A stretch of DNA of 64,000 nucleotides from Streptomyces sp. NRRL S-31. GTDB taxonomy: Bacteria > Actinomycetota > Actinomycetes > Streptomycetales > Streptomycetaceae. The stretch spans positions 124,001 through 188,000 of the forward strand of contig NZ_JOCB01000001.1 of NCBI RefSeq assembly GCF_000718775.1, in the 5' to 3' direction. The translations under genes and the position numbers were made by a program. Each line of letters begins with the position of its first letter. Within the stretch, counting starts at the first letter, position 1. The notes below the pieces were generated by a model. The model did not search any database. It was not told where the DNA came from and worked only from the letters and a program-made list of their open reading frames with translations. Positions 56,915 through 64,000 of this stretch are shown one piece after another.

Positions 56915-58060
56915 TTAAACCGGACCAGCCTCATCGCACCTTCGCTTGGCACGCTCGGCGCGGACCATGTCGTCCAGGCCGGCGGCAACGTCGCGCTGCC
57001 GCTCCTCGTCGGAGTGCTGGTAGATCAGCGCGGCCTTCTCGGAGGACTGACCGGCGCGGACCATCGTGTCCTTGAGGGTGGCCCCGGAACGGGTCGAGAG
57101 CGTGTGTCCGGTGTGACGAAGGTCGTAGAAGCGGAAGTCGTCGGGGAGACCGGCGGCGGTTCGGGCACGGCGCCACTTCCGTCCGAAGGAGGTACGACGG
57201 AACGGCGCCCCCTTCTCGCCGACGAAGACCAGGCCGTCAGGTCCCTTCTCGGCGAACCACGCGAGGTGCTGCCTCAGCTCCTTGCGGAGGAAGGCCGGGA
57301 GTACGACGGGCCGGGCGCCCGCGTCGGACTTGGTCGGGCCGGGAGCGCGCTTGCCGTTGGTCCGCTCCGGCTCGGCGCGGCGGATACGGATGACGAGGTT
57401 GTCGGCGTCGACGTCCCGGCGGCGGAGGCCGGCCAGTTCTTCCGGGCGCATCGGGCCGTATGCGCCGAGGTAGACCATGAGCCGCCAGCGGATACCGATC
57501 GCGTCGGCGAGGGCGTCGACCTGGGCGACGGTGGCAATGCGCCGCTCGGTGGCGGACTCCTTGCCCGCCCCCTTGATCCGGCACGGGTTGCGGCTGATCA
57601 AGTCGTCGTCGACGGCCGTCTCAAGGATGCCCTTGAGGAGCCGGTACGCCTTGGCAACGGTGGTCTTGGCCTTGGTGGTGCGCAGGCGTTCCGCCCGCCA
57701 CTCACGGACGCGGGGAGCGGTGATCTCGTCCAGGTCGAGTTCCGCGAACGTCGGCAGGATGTGGAGCCGTAGAAGGTGCTTGTACAGGTCTTCCGTGCGA
57801 ACGGCCAGCTCCCGTTCCTCGACCCACTTCTCTGCGTAGACCCGGAAGTTGACCGCGCCCGCATCAGGAGCGCGCCAGTCCCCGCGGCTGAGGTCTGCCT
57901 CTACCTGGGACAGCCAGACTTCGGCGTCCTTCTTGGTCTGGAAGGTCTCCTCTGCTCGGACGCGCTCGCCGTTCGGGCCGAGGTAGGACGCCGTCCAGCG
58001 GCCGGAACGGTACTGCCTGACCGCGCCGAAGCGACGGCGTCGACCCTTCTTGTTGCCCAC
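56915..58060 (-). CDS. int: Tyrosine site-specific integrase
   Basis: The 381-residue protein has an AP2-like arm-binding N-terminus (RSGRWTASYLGPNGERV), a core-binding SAM domain (residues 70-165) and a catalytic domain: Arg in GPMRPEELAGL, the box RFYDLRHTGHTL (YxxR in place of the common HxxR), and the nucleophile Tyr in AALIYQHSDEERQ. It should insert the element at tRNA-Gly. GTG 58060 overlaps the xis stop by one base. Confidence 0.93.
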   Translation of the reverse strand: MGNKKGRRRRFGAVRQYRSGRWTASYLGPNGERVRAEETFQTKKDAEVWLSQVEADLSRGDWRAPDAGAVNFRVYAEKWVEERELAVRTEDLYKHLLRLHILPTFAELDLDEITAPRVREWRAERLRTTKAKTTVAKAYRLLKGILETAVDDDLISRNPCRIKGAGKESATERRIATVAQVDALADAIGIRWRLMVYLGAYGPMRPEELAGLRRRDVDADNLVIRIRRAEPERTNGKRAPGPTKSDAGARPVVLPAFLRKELRQHLAWFAEKGPDGLVFVGEKGAPFRRTSFGRKWRRARTAAGLPDDFRFYDLRHTGHTLSTRSGATLKDTMVRAGQSSEKAALIYQHSDEERQRDVAAGLDDMVRAERAKRRCDEAGPV

Positions 58061-58272
58061 TACGCAGCCCTCCGGAAAGCGGCGCGACGGACCCTGACGG
58101 GCTCCACCGTGCGGGCCCTAATGAACTCCTCCACGGCACTCTCGGGGATGCGTACGTGACGGCCGACCTTCACGTACCGGATGCGCCGCTCCTCGATCAG
58201 CCGCCGGGGGAAGCGAGCGGTCGTGCCGAGCAGTTCGGCGACCTGGTCCACGGACAGGTAGCGGTCGTTCAT
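58060..58272 (-). CDS. xis: Excisionase / MerR-like helix-turn-helix protein
   Basis: The 70-residue protein has an excisionase-type winged HTH (RYLSVDQVAELLGTTARFPR, IRYVKVGRHVRIPESAVEEF) and a basic tail. It lies between repSA (four-base overlap, ATGA) and int, as in other AICEs, where Xis directs excision. Confidence 0.9.
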   Translation of the reverse strand: MNDRYLSVDQVAELLGTTARFPRRLIEERRIRYVKVGRHVRIPESAVEEFIRARTVEPVRVRRAAFRRAA

Positions 58273-59612
58273 GCTGCGAGATCCCCTTCCGTACTGGTCG
58301 CGGTTGCGCGAGAGGTGGAGAGCCAGGCTTCTGCGGTGGTCAGTCCGGTCCCGGCGAAGCGCCAGTGGGAGAGGACGAGGACGGTGTCCGGGTCGGGCAA
58401 GGGGTGGCCCGCTTCGGCCGCGCGGGCGCGGGCAAGGGCTTCGTTGTGGTCGGCGCGTTCCTGGCGGAGGGCGCCGAGGGTGACGGAGTAGGTGCGGGAC
58501 TTGGTGGAGAAGTGGCCGCGGAAGCCGAGCATGTGGGCCCACTTGCGCAGGCGCAGCGCTTCGAGTTCGGGGAGCGCGCCGAGGTGCCAGCAGGTGAGGA
58601 TCATCCGGCGAGCGTGGTCGGTGACGCCGGAGCCGATCAGGTCGGTGATCGGGTTGCGGACGGGACGGTCGAGGGTGCCGGCCGTCTCGGCGCCCTTGGT
58701 GGCGTACTTGGCGATGTAGGCGGCGACGGCCCGGCTGGACAGTTCCGAGGTGCCCGCGAAGTCCGCCGAGCGGATGGGGCGGATGTCGAGCTGGTCGCCG
58801 AAGCGGAAGGCGTAGGCGCGGCCGTCGATGACCGGGCCGGGTGTCTCGGCGAGGCGGGCGGCCGAGCGGATCGCGTCGGTGAGGAGTTCGGTCGTCGCCC
58901 AGGCCGGCGGGTCGTCCTCCGCGCCTCCCGGACCGTCGAGGCGGATGACCGCGTGGAAGTGGACGGCGCCGCGCCGCTGGTACTCGGCGACCTTGGCGTA
59001 CGACACCCTGACGCAATCACGCGACGCGGAGCGGGTGAGGCCCGCGCGGGTGGCGATCTGCTGGCGGAGGTAGGTGGTGAAGCGGCCCCAGAGGGCACCG
59101 GCGTGCGCGTTCCAGAGGACGGCCGCCCGGTAGTCGTAGCGCTCCGGGTCGAGCGGCGTGCCCAGCGTGGGGTCGTCCTCGGTGTGTGTACGCCCGCAGC
59201 GGCACCGGCCGCCGGCCGGGCGGTTGTGGACCGGGCCGAACGATGGCGCGGTGAAGGTAGCGAAGACGCGGGGGTGCCGGGCGACCACCGGGCCGATGCC
59301 CTTGCCACCGCTCAGCCCGGCCGTGACGAGGTGGAAGGTGTCTTTGCGGTACGTCTCCGCGCAGGTGGCGCACCGGGTGGCGCGACGGTTGTTGCAGCGG
59401 ATGAGGAGCTGTCCGGCCGGAAGGTCGCGGTCGGTGATCTCCCGGACGATCTCACCGGTGGCCGCGTGGACGTCGAGTCGGTGACCTTCCATTCGTACGG
59501 GCCGCTCGCAGCCACCCAGGCGCTGGATCTGCCGGGCATAGGAGCCGAGGTCGCCGTGCCGGGCGAGGGTGGCCAGGTGACGGATGGCTCCGAGGGGAGC
59601 CGGTGGGCGCAT
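58269..59612 (-). CDS. repSA: Replication initiator RepSA
   Basis: The 447-residue protein is a RepSA-type rolling-circle initiator. It has a Cys-rich part (CNNRRATRCATCAETYRKD and CRCGRTH), the HUH-like metal motif VHFHAVIRLDG and the later SRAVAAYIAKYATKGAE helix. It allows the excised circle to replicate. A palindromic operator lies 39 bases upstream of the ATG at 59612. Confidence 0.92.
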   Translation of the reverse strand: MRPPAPLGAIRHLATLARHGDLGSYARQIQRLGGCERPVRMEGHRLDVHAATGEIVREITDRDLPAGQLLIRCNNRRATRCATCAETYRKDTFHLVTAGLSGGKGIGPVVARHPRVFATFTAPSFGPVHNRPAGGRCRCGRTHTEDDPTLGTPLDPERYDYRAAVLWNAHAGALWGRFTTYLRQQIATRAGLTRSASRDCVRVSYAKVAEYQRRGAVHFHAVIRLDGPGGAEDDPPAWATTELLTDAIRSAARLAETPGPVIDGRAYAFRFGDQLDIRPIRSADFAGTSELSSRAVAAYIAKYATKGAETAGTLDRPVRNPITDLIGSGVTDHARRMILTCWHLGALPELEALRLRKWAHMLGFRGHFSTKSRTYSVTLGALRQERADHNEALARARAAEAGHPLPDPDTVLVLSHWRFAGTGLTTAEAWLSTSRATATSTEGDLAA

Positions 59613-59650
59613 GTGCAGGTTCCTCCTTGTGGTGCGGGTGTTGCCTGGCC

Positions 59651-59676
59651 TGACTGTCTAGGGGCCTAGACAGTCA
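59651..59676. promoter_or_regulatory. Perfect palindromic operator upstream of repSA
   Basis: TGACTGTCTAGG (59651-59662) and its exact complement (59665-59676) flank a 2-base GG centre. The CTGTCTAGG core recurs in the tra control region at 62942-63033. Confidence 0.8.
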
Positions 59677-59700
59677 GGGCAGAAGAAAGGAGTTGTTGGT

Positions 59701-60000
59701 TCAGCGGCGGGTGAGGAGAGAGCGGAGAACGACGGCGCACACGGCGACCGATGTGGCGGTCACGGTGACGGCGAGCAGCGTGGAGACGAGGACGGCACCC
59801 ACGACCAGGACCACGGCGGTGCCGCCGCCGACGAGGGCGAGCACCGTGCCGGGCGTCAACTGGATGGTCGGGCGGGCCGGCGCCGGAGGAGCGGGCGTCG
59901 ACGGCTTGGCCGGAGTGACTGCGGTCGGCTCCATGACAGTGGCGGGCGTGGCGACCGGGACGGTCGGTTGCGGCATGGTGGGGATCTTCGGCCGGATCAT
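59701..60000 (-). CDS. spdD: SpdD-like spread protein
   Basis: The 99-residue protein has a Pro/Ala/Thr-rich N-terminus and two adjacent membrane segments (VLALVGGGTAVVLVVGAVLV and VTATSVAVCAVVL). SpdD proteins help plasmid spread within the mycelium. It is in the tra operon order with four more genes upstream. Confidence 0.75.
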   Translation of the reverse strand: MIRPKIPTMPQPTVPVATPATVMEPTAVTPAKPSTPAPPAPARPTIQLTPGTVLALVGGGTAVVLVVGAVLVSTLLAVTVTATSVAVCAVVLRSLLTRR

Positions 60001-60019
60001 GAGCAGGGCTCCTTACGGG

Positions 60020-60175
60020 TCACTTGAGGAGGGAGTCGATGACGGGGGCCAGCAGGCTGTCGGTCAGCAGGTAGCCGCCGAGGAGGAGTACGGCGACGAG
60101 CCACCAGGGCGGGCGGATGAGCTTGACGCCCAGGACTGCGACGCAGAGCAGGGCGAGCCAGAGTGGGACGCGCAT
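60020..60175 (-). CDS. Small Spd-like membrane protein (51 aa)
   Basis: A short frame encodes MRVPLWLALLCVAVLGVKLI, then RPPWWLVAVLLLGGYLL, and ends VIDSLLK: two hydrophobic segments joined by RPP. It lies between spdD and the transfer protein gene (14-base gaps), as expected for an intramycelial spread protein. Confidence 0.75.
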   Translation of the reverse strand: MRVPLWLALLCVAVLGVKLIRPPWWLVAVLLLGGYLLTDSLLAPVIDSLLK

Positions 60176-60189
60176 GCGGTGATCTCCTG

Positions 60190-60369
60190 TCAGGCCGAGC
60201 AGCGGTGGGTGCGGGCGGCGAGTTCGGCGGCGGCGCGGGAGTCGTACTCGGCCGAGAAGTCGCAGCGGGGTGCGGTGCAGGCGGCCAGGTGGCGATGCCT
60301 GCCGCGGTCGATGTAGGAGGCGACGTTCACGGGGCCGATACGGCGGACGTTGCGGAAGCGGCGGTTCAT
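60190..60369 (-). CDS. Mobile element transfer protein (59 aa)
   Basis: The short protein MNRRFRNVRRIGPVNVASYI ends in a Cys-containing part (AACTAPRCDFSAEYD, then THRCSA). This is the widespread small AICE transfer protein. Three Cys and His may bind metal. It begins 13 bases after the SpdB-like gene. Confidence 0.8.
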   Translation of the reverse strand: MNRRFRNVRRIGPVNVASYIDRGRHRHLAACTAPRCDFSAEYDSRAAAELAARTHRCSA

Positions 60370-60382
60370 GGCGGTGCTCCTC

Positions 60383-61081
60383 TCACAGGTGGGCGGCGAC
60401 GGAGGCGGTCATGGACGGGGGAAGGCCGAGCCGGGCGCGGACGGCGTCGGGGTCGGCGGGGCGGCCGGTGGTCGAGCGCTGTTCGTCGGCCAGTGCCCGG
60501 GCGCGCTGGATGAGGGCGGGCGGGAGCGCGACGGCGGGACCGGGCGGAGGTGGAGCCGGGACGGCTTCCGGTTCGGCGGGGGCTGGATCGGGGGTTGGCG
60601 CCGGCAGTTCCTCCGACCCCTGAACGTCGATGGCAGCCGGAGCGGGGTCCTGTTCCTCGTGCGGGGCAGCCATCGGCGAGTCTGGGAGCCCCGGGGATTC
60701 CTGGCCGTGCGGTGTGTGGGCCAGCAGAGTGCCGCCGAAGAAGGCGATGGCAGGCCAGCCCGCGACCACCACGCGGAGCAAGGCGGGAACGTGGTCCAGG
60801 TCGAGGAGTCCGGCGGTGGCGACGTTGGCGCCGAGGGAGGCGGCAAGGGCCACCAGGAACCACAGCCGGGGACTGCCCGCCGCCTGCCCCGTTCGCTGCA
60901 ACTGGCGCATTCGGCGCCAGGAGGCGACCAGCAACAGGTCGACGCTGACGGGATAGGCCCACGCCTTCCATCCGCCCTGTCCGGCCGCTGCGGCGAGGTC
61001 GTGCAAGTGGGAGAAGGACAGGGCGCCCGCGATGACGGCCTGGACGACGACGGCGTCCACGCGGGCCAGGTGGGCACGCAT
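60383..61081 (-). CDS. SpdB-like DUF2637 membrane protein
   Basis: The 232-residue protein has four N-terminal transmembrane segments of DUF2637 type (AVVVQAVIAGALSFSHLHDL, PVSVDLLLVASWRRMRQLQR, LWFLVALAASLGANVATAGL, AGWPAIAFFGGTLLAH), a Pro-rich linker and a C-terminal helix. It is the usual AICE spread protein next to traB. Confidence 0.85.
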   Translation of the reverse strand: MRAHLARVDAVVVQAVIAGALSFSHLHDLAAAAGQGGWKAWAYPVSVDLLLVASWRRMRQLQRTGQAAGSPRLWFLVALAASLGANVATAGLLDLDHVPALLRVVVAGWPAIAFFGGTLLAHTPHGQESPGLPDSPMAAPHEEQDPAPAAIDVQGSEELPAPTPDPAPAEPEAVPAPPPPGPAVALPPALIQRARALADEQRSTTGRPADPDAVRARLGLPPSMTASVAAHL

Positions 61082-61167
61082 CGGCTCCGGTTCCTTCCTG
61101 TTTCGGGCATGCGAGGGGTAGGGACATGGCGCGAGGCGGTCACGCCGGCCGTAGGGAAGGGAGGGGG

Positions 61168-62529
61168 CTACTCGGTCACCGGGCGCGCGGTGGGCGTGGC
61201 GCCGGTCGAGGAGGACGGCCCGGCCGAGGCGACGGCGATGGCGGGCCGGAAGCGGTCGAGCCGGGGCAGTTCAGGGACCAGAGCCGAGGTGTCGCGGCAG
61301 ACGGCCGCCGCATCTTCGAGCGAGAGAAGAGGAGAGCGGACGCGGGACCATCCGCCGGACGAGTCGCCGACGACCGCGACGCCGGGCCGGTCGGCCGGAA
61401 CGGACGTGGCGGCCAGTGCTGCTTCGGGAGAGATGTCGGCCAGGGCCATGTTCGCCGACGCTTCGTCGTTGACGCGGTGGCAGACGCGGCCGGTCAGTTG
61501 GGCACGCAGCATGGTGGCGCCCTTGCCGAGTTCCGAACCGAAGCGCTGCCCGCAGACTTCGAGGTAGATGCCGGCCGCGCGACCGAGCTGGGCGAGGCGG
61601 ATGAGCTTGGTGACCATCGCGTCCCGCCGCTTCTCGTCATCCCTGTTCGCGGCGAGGAAGAGTTCCGCCACCTCGTCAACGACCAGCACTACCGGGACTG
61701 GCCGCACGGCCTCCGGCAGCCCCCACACGTCCGAGGTGAGAACAGCATCCGGATCGGCACCGCTGAGACCGATCAGCCGAAACCGGTCCTCCATCTCTTC
61801 CAGCAGCACGTCGAGGAGGTCGTTCGCCCGATCCGGGTCGTCAGCCAGCGCTGACAACCGAGGTGCGAAGGGCGCCAGTTCGACACCCCATTTGCAGTCG
61901 ATCCCGACGAGGACGACCCGTTGCCGGGCCAGGCCGCACAACAAGTTGCGCAGGTAGACGGACTTTCCGGACTGCGTGGCACCGAGGATCAGTTCATGCG
62001 GCACGGTGCGAAAGTCGCGTACGTGCCAGTCGCCGTCCTCTCGCAGCGCCAGCGGCAGGCGAAGCGGCTCGGCCGCAGCCTGACGCCGGGCGGGCCGCAC
62101 ATCGGCGAGCACGTCCCACCCGACCAGCCGCAGTTCGAGCCAGCCCGGTTTCGTGGGGCGTACGTGGACGGCGTGGGCGCCCCAGGCATGGCGCAGTCGG
62201 TCGGCCGAGGCGGTGAAGTCCTCGGGCGCCTGCCCGGTCGCCATGCGCAGCCGCATGACGAGACCGGATGCGTTGGGCCGGGGGAAAGACCGCCGAGGCG
62301 GGACGGGTGCCGCCTGCCGTCCGACCACCCGGGCCGTGGCGATCCGAACGGCGGAAGCCGGGACCGTCAGACCGCACGCGTCCATCGTCGCCCGGTACGA
62401 CAGCAGCACCCGCAACGCGACGACCGGATACCCGACCAGCCACCAGAACACCACCGGAATCCGCCGACGGACCACCAGCAGCGCGACCACGAGGAGCAGG
62501 ACCAGCAGCACCCAGGCGAGGTCAGTCAT
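61168..62529 (-). CDS. FtsK/SpoIIIE-type DNA translocase TraB
   Basis: The 453-residue protein has N-terminal membrane segments and an FtsK-like ATPase: Walker A ELILGATQSGKSVYLRNLL, Walker B PVVLVVDEVAELFLAAN, and a sensor region LGRAAGIYLEVCGQRFGSE. It moves double-stranded element DNA between hyphae. ATG 62529 is preferred; a TTG lies at 62538. The start overlaps the end of the upstream gene. Confidence 0.9.
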   Translation of the reverse strand: MTDLAWVLLVLLLVVALLVVRRRIPVVFWWLVGYPVVALRVLLSYRATMDACGLTVPASAVRIATARVVGRQAAPVPPRRSFPRPNASGLVMRLRMATGQAPEDFTASADRLRHAWGAHAVHVRPTKPGWLELRLVGWDVLADVRPARRQAAAEPLRLPLALREDGDWHVRDFRTVPHELILGATQSGKSVYLRNLLCGLARQRVVLVGIDCKWGVELAPFAPRLSALADDPDRANDLLDVLLEEMEDRFRLIGLSGADPDAVLTSDVWGLPEAVRPVPVVLVVDEVAELFLAANRDDEKRRDAMVTKLIRLAQLGRAAGIYLEVCGQRFGSELGKGATMLRAQLTGRVCHRVNDEASANMALADISPEAALAATSVPADRPGVAVVGDSSGGWSRVRSPLLSLEDAAAVCRDTSALVPELPRLDRFRPAIAVASAGPSSSTGATPTARPVTE

Positions 62530-62534
62530 GGCGA

Positions 62535-62882
62535 TCAACCCTGTGCCGCAATCGGGGCGTTGACCATGACCGCGTCGGCCCGGTAGGCGATGCCGTGACG
62601 GCTACGCCCGCCGAACTCGCTCTCCCACGGCCGGGCGACCAGGCCCGACAGGATGACCGGCGCGCCCATGACCAGGCCGTCTCCGATCCCCTCTTCGGGG
62701 ATGGTCACCTTAATCATGTCCGAGCCGCCGGCCGCGATGAACACCAGCTCCAGCGTCATGAGCCGCTGGTTGGTCACCGGGTCCATGGCGACCTCGCCGG
62801 TCTGACGGTCCCTGACCTTGACCTCAGGGAGCTTGGTGACGAGCAGCGTCGCGGCGGAGGTGTCTACGGGGATCACACGCAC
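62535..62882 (-). CDS. Conserved AICE protein of unknown function
   Basis: The 115-residue protein has beta-rich character (LEVFIAAGGSD-like strands: TLELVFIAAGGSDMIKV, GDGLVMGAPVILSGLVARPW) and no membrane span. Its place immediately before traB is usual for a small AICE gene. GTG 62882 has GAGG about eight bases upstream. It overlaps the traB region, suggesting coupling. Confidence 0.7.
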   Translation of the reverse strand: MRVIPVDTSAATLLVTKLPEVKVRDRQTGEVAMDPVTNQRLMTLELVFIAAGGSDMIKVTIPEEGIGDGLVMGAPVILSGLVARPWESEFGGRSRHGIAYRADAVMVNAPIAAQG

Positions 62883-62941
62883 TGTCAGTACCTCACGGAG
62901 TCTTCGGGCGCCCTGAGATCGGCGCCGAGCAACTTGGATAG

Positions 62942-63033
62942 CCCCCTAGACAGCAGCGGGGGCAACCACCCCCAACTGTCTAGGGGGGTTGACAGTGAAG
63001 GTAGCCGACAGCCCATCAACTGTCCAGGGGGGT
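62942..63033. promoter_or_regulatory. Control region of the tra operon with repeated CTGTCTAGG motif
   Basis: Within the 183-base spacer the motif appears three times: CCCCCTAGACAG (62942-62953, inverted), CAACTGTCTAGGGGGGT (62973-62989) and CAACTGTCCAGGGGGGT (63017-63033), the last two being direct repeats 44 bases apart. These match the repSA palindrome, and probably bind the same repressor. Confidence 0.75.
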
Positions 63034-63065
63034 ATACGGTGTGGCCGCGAAACCGCGCGAAAGGG

Positions 63066-63887
63066 CTACCGAATGGCCCAGTGGAGGACGGTCGCGTCGT
63101 CGTGCGCCTTACCTCGCGGCCAGCGCCGGCCGTCGGGGTCGCTCTTCTCGGTCTCTCGGACACCGCGGATCAGTTCGTCCGGACCGGAGCAAGCGAGCAC
63201 CTCCAAGTACTGCGCCCAGTCGGCGAGTTGGAAGCGATCGACGAGCCGAGTTGCACCGTCGCTCAAAAGCGTCACGGTGGACAGCGAGTCAAGTGGCACC
63301 GTGCCGGTCAGCGCGTGTTCGGCCGCCCGCGGGTCGGGGCCGGCGATCCAGAAGCCGCCCGGCCGGTTGCGCAGGCCCGTCAAAGCCTCCCGATAGTCGG
63401 CGAGCGCGGCGGAGTGCTCGGGCGAGCCGGTGGGCAGCGCGTCGACCGGCCCGCGCAGTCGCTTGCCGACTTCGTCCAGGCGCCGGTCGGTGACGACGGT
63501 CGTACCGCCATCGTTCTCCTCCAGGAGCAAGGAGGAATCGCCGAGGACCAGGTACTCCAGCCTTTCCCCGTTGATCCGTGCGGCGACGACCGTACTGGTG
63601 GGACTGGCCCGGTACGTCAGGTCACAGCTGTCGCTGTGCAGCGAGCGGACGCGGTCGATCGAGTCGGCCAGGCACTCGGCGAGCGGACGGGTGGGGGACC
63701 CGGCGATGGCTTGGAGCAGCAGGCCGCCCAGCATCCCGGAGAACCAGGCGACACCGTGTGTGCACCCGGTCTCGGCACCGCCGACGCCGGCGCCATCGAG
63801 GAGCACGGCCGCGCCGGGAGTGGCGGCGGTGAAATCCTCGTTCTCTCGTTCCGGGTCGGCGGGGAGCGTGGCGAGGTCGACCCTCAC
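63066..63887 (-). CDS. PP2C-like protein phosphatase, element cargo
   Basis: The 273-residue protein carries the PP2C metal-site pattern: RENEDFTAA, AVLLDGAGV, LVLGDSSLLL, LLSDGATRL and AHDDATVLHW. It should dephosphorylate Ser/Thr on a protein. No kinase is seen in the visible part of the element. It begins at a GTG (63887) that overlaps the stop of the next gene to the right (GTGA). Confidence 0.8.
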   Translation of the reverse strand: MRVDLATLPADPERENEDFTAATPGAAVLLDGAGVGGAETGCTHGVAWFSGMLGGLLLQAIAGSPTRPLAECLADSIDRVRSLHSDSCDLTYRASPTSTVVAARINGERLEYLVLGDSSLLLEENDGGTTVVTDRRLDEVGKRLRGPVDALPTGSPEHSAALADYREALTGLRNRPGGFWIAGPDPRAAEHALTGTVPLDSLSTVTLLSDGATRLVDRFQLADWAQYLEVLACSGPDELIRGVRETEKSDPDGRRWPRGKAHDDATVLHWAIR

Positions 63888-64000
63888 GCCGCCGTCTCCT
63901 CGTCGTGCCGGTACAAGGGGCAGAGCAGTTCCACGGACTGCGGTTCGCTGGTCTCGGGGTCGTACTCGACACCCACCAGGGTGGAGAACCGGCGGTCGCC
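63884..64000 (-). CDS. Partner gene of the phosphatase (partial, 3' end only)
   Basis: The last 38 residues are visible, beginning GDRRFSTLVGVEYDPETSEP and ending CPLYRHDEETAA. The TGA at 63884 overlaps the phosphatase GTG by four bases, so the two are translated together. I do not recognise the family from this tail. Confidence 0.7.
   Translation of the reverse strand, partial: GDRRFSTLVGVEYDPETSEPQSVELLCPLYRHDEETAA

Larger units (their letters stand above)
55900..64000. mobile_element. Actinomycete integrative and conjugative element (AICE), left part
   Basis: From the tRNA-Gly 3' end rightward lie cargo, int, xis, repSA, spd, transfer, traB and PP2C genes, all on the minus strand. This is the canonical pSAM2-type AICE order. 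The exact left border and the right junction cannot be fixed: the duplicated att copy was not seen inside the window, so the element probably ends beyond 64000. Confidence 0.85.

Noticed and set aside
58365..59669. Forward open frame antisense to repSA
   Set aside because: It has a Gly/Ala/Arg-rich composition and no family. The RepSA motifs on the other strand explain the region.
62885..63163. Possible 92-residue gene in the tra control region
   Set aside because: The stretch is occupied by the repeated operator motifs and its third-codon pattern is not that of a gene.

Overview
This window is Streptomyces chromosome. Signs are very high G+C with near-saturated G/C third codon positions, many GTG starts (one TTG), and a gene order I recall from the S. 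coelicolor chromosome: ask-asd, recR-ybaB, purA, fba-pyrE, clpB, dnaK-grpE-dnaJ-hspR, dcd. No searches were run. Family names come from motifs read by eye, and the synteny statement is from memory.

Layout. 1-7 kb: a two-domain TrkA-N/RCK membrane protein, an S9 prolyl oligopeptidase, SURF1, and a SigE-family sigma factor coupled to a His-rich membrane protein that is probably its antagonist. 7-12 kb: leftward ask-asd (the asd product lacks the catalytic Cys), DUF5063, recR, ybaB. 11.5-20 kb: a SLATT membrane protein, a Ser/Thr kinase, a class III aminotransferase, a GntR regulator, purA and a degenerate DAG-kinase-like protein. 20-25.4 kb: a P450 and a kynurenine-pathway cluster (kynA, kynU, alpha/beta hydrolase). 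25.5-38.4 kb: MFS exporter, fba, pyrE, aldose-epimerase-like, CoxG-like, spermidine-synthase-like, DUF2617, a tiny His/Cys-rich membrane protein, an aminotransferase, YbjN and clpB.

38.4-42 kb holds the least explained chromosomal group. A small secreted peptide with a repeated DTVWS motif is followed by a Rieske-like protein without cluster ligands. Two homologous LuxR-type regulators lie beside them. 43-49 kb: FN3 protein and the heat-shock operon dnaK-grpE-dnaJ-hspR. HspR operators (HAIR) are visible before both dnaK and clpB, so HspR probably represses both loci and its own operon. 49-55.6 kb: a degenerate WecA/MraY-like protein, a membrane Fe-S oxidoreductase, an MhuD/IsdG-like heme monooxygenase, a Yip1-like protein, a phosphoribosyltransferase, dcd and a 52-aa zinc-ribbon peptide.

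At 55867 a tRNA-Gly(CCC) gene marks the left end of an actinomycete integrative and conjugative element (AICE) that runs past the right edge. Its genes are a DUF5677-like cargo protein, int, xis, repSA, spd genes, a transfer protein, a TraB/FtsK translocase, a small conserved protein, and a PP2C-like phosphatase with a partial partner. A CTGTCTAGG motif occurs as a perfect palindrome before repSA and as several copies before the tra operon. This suggests one repressor, encoded outside the window, controls both replication and transfer.
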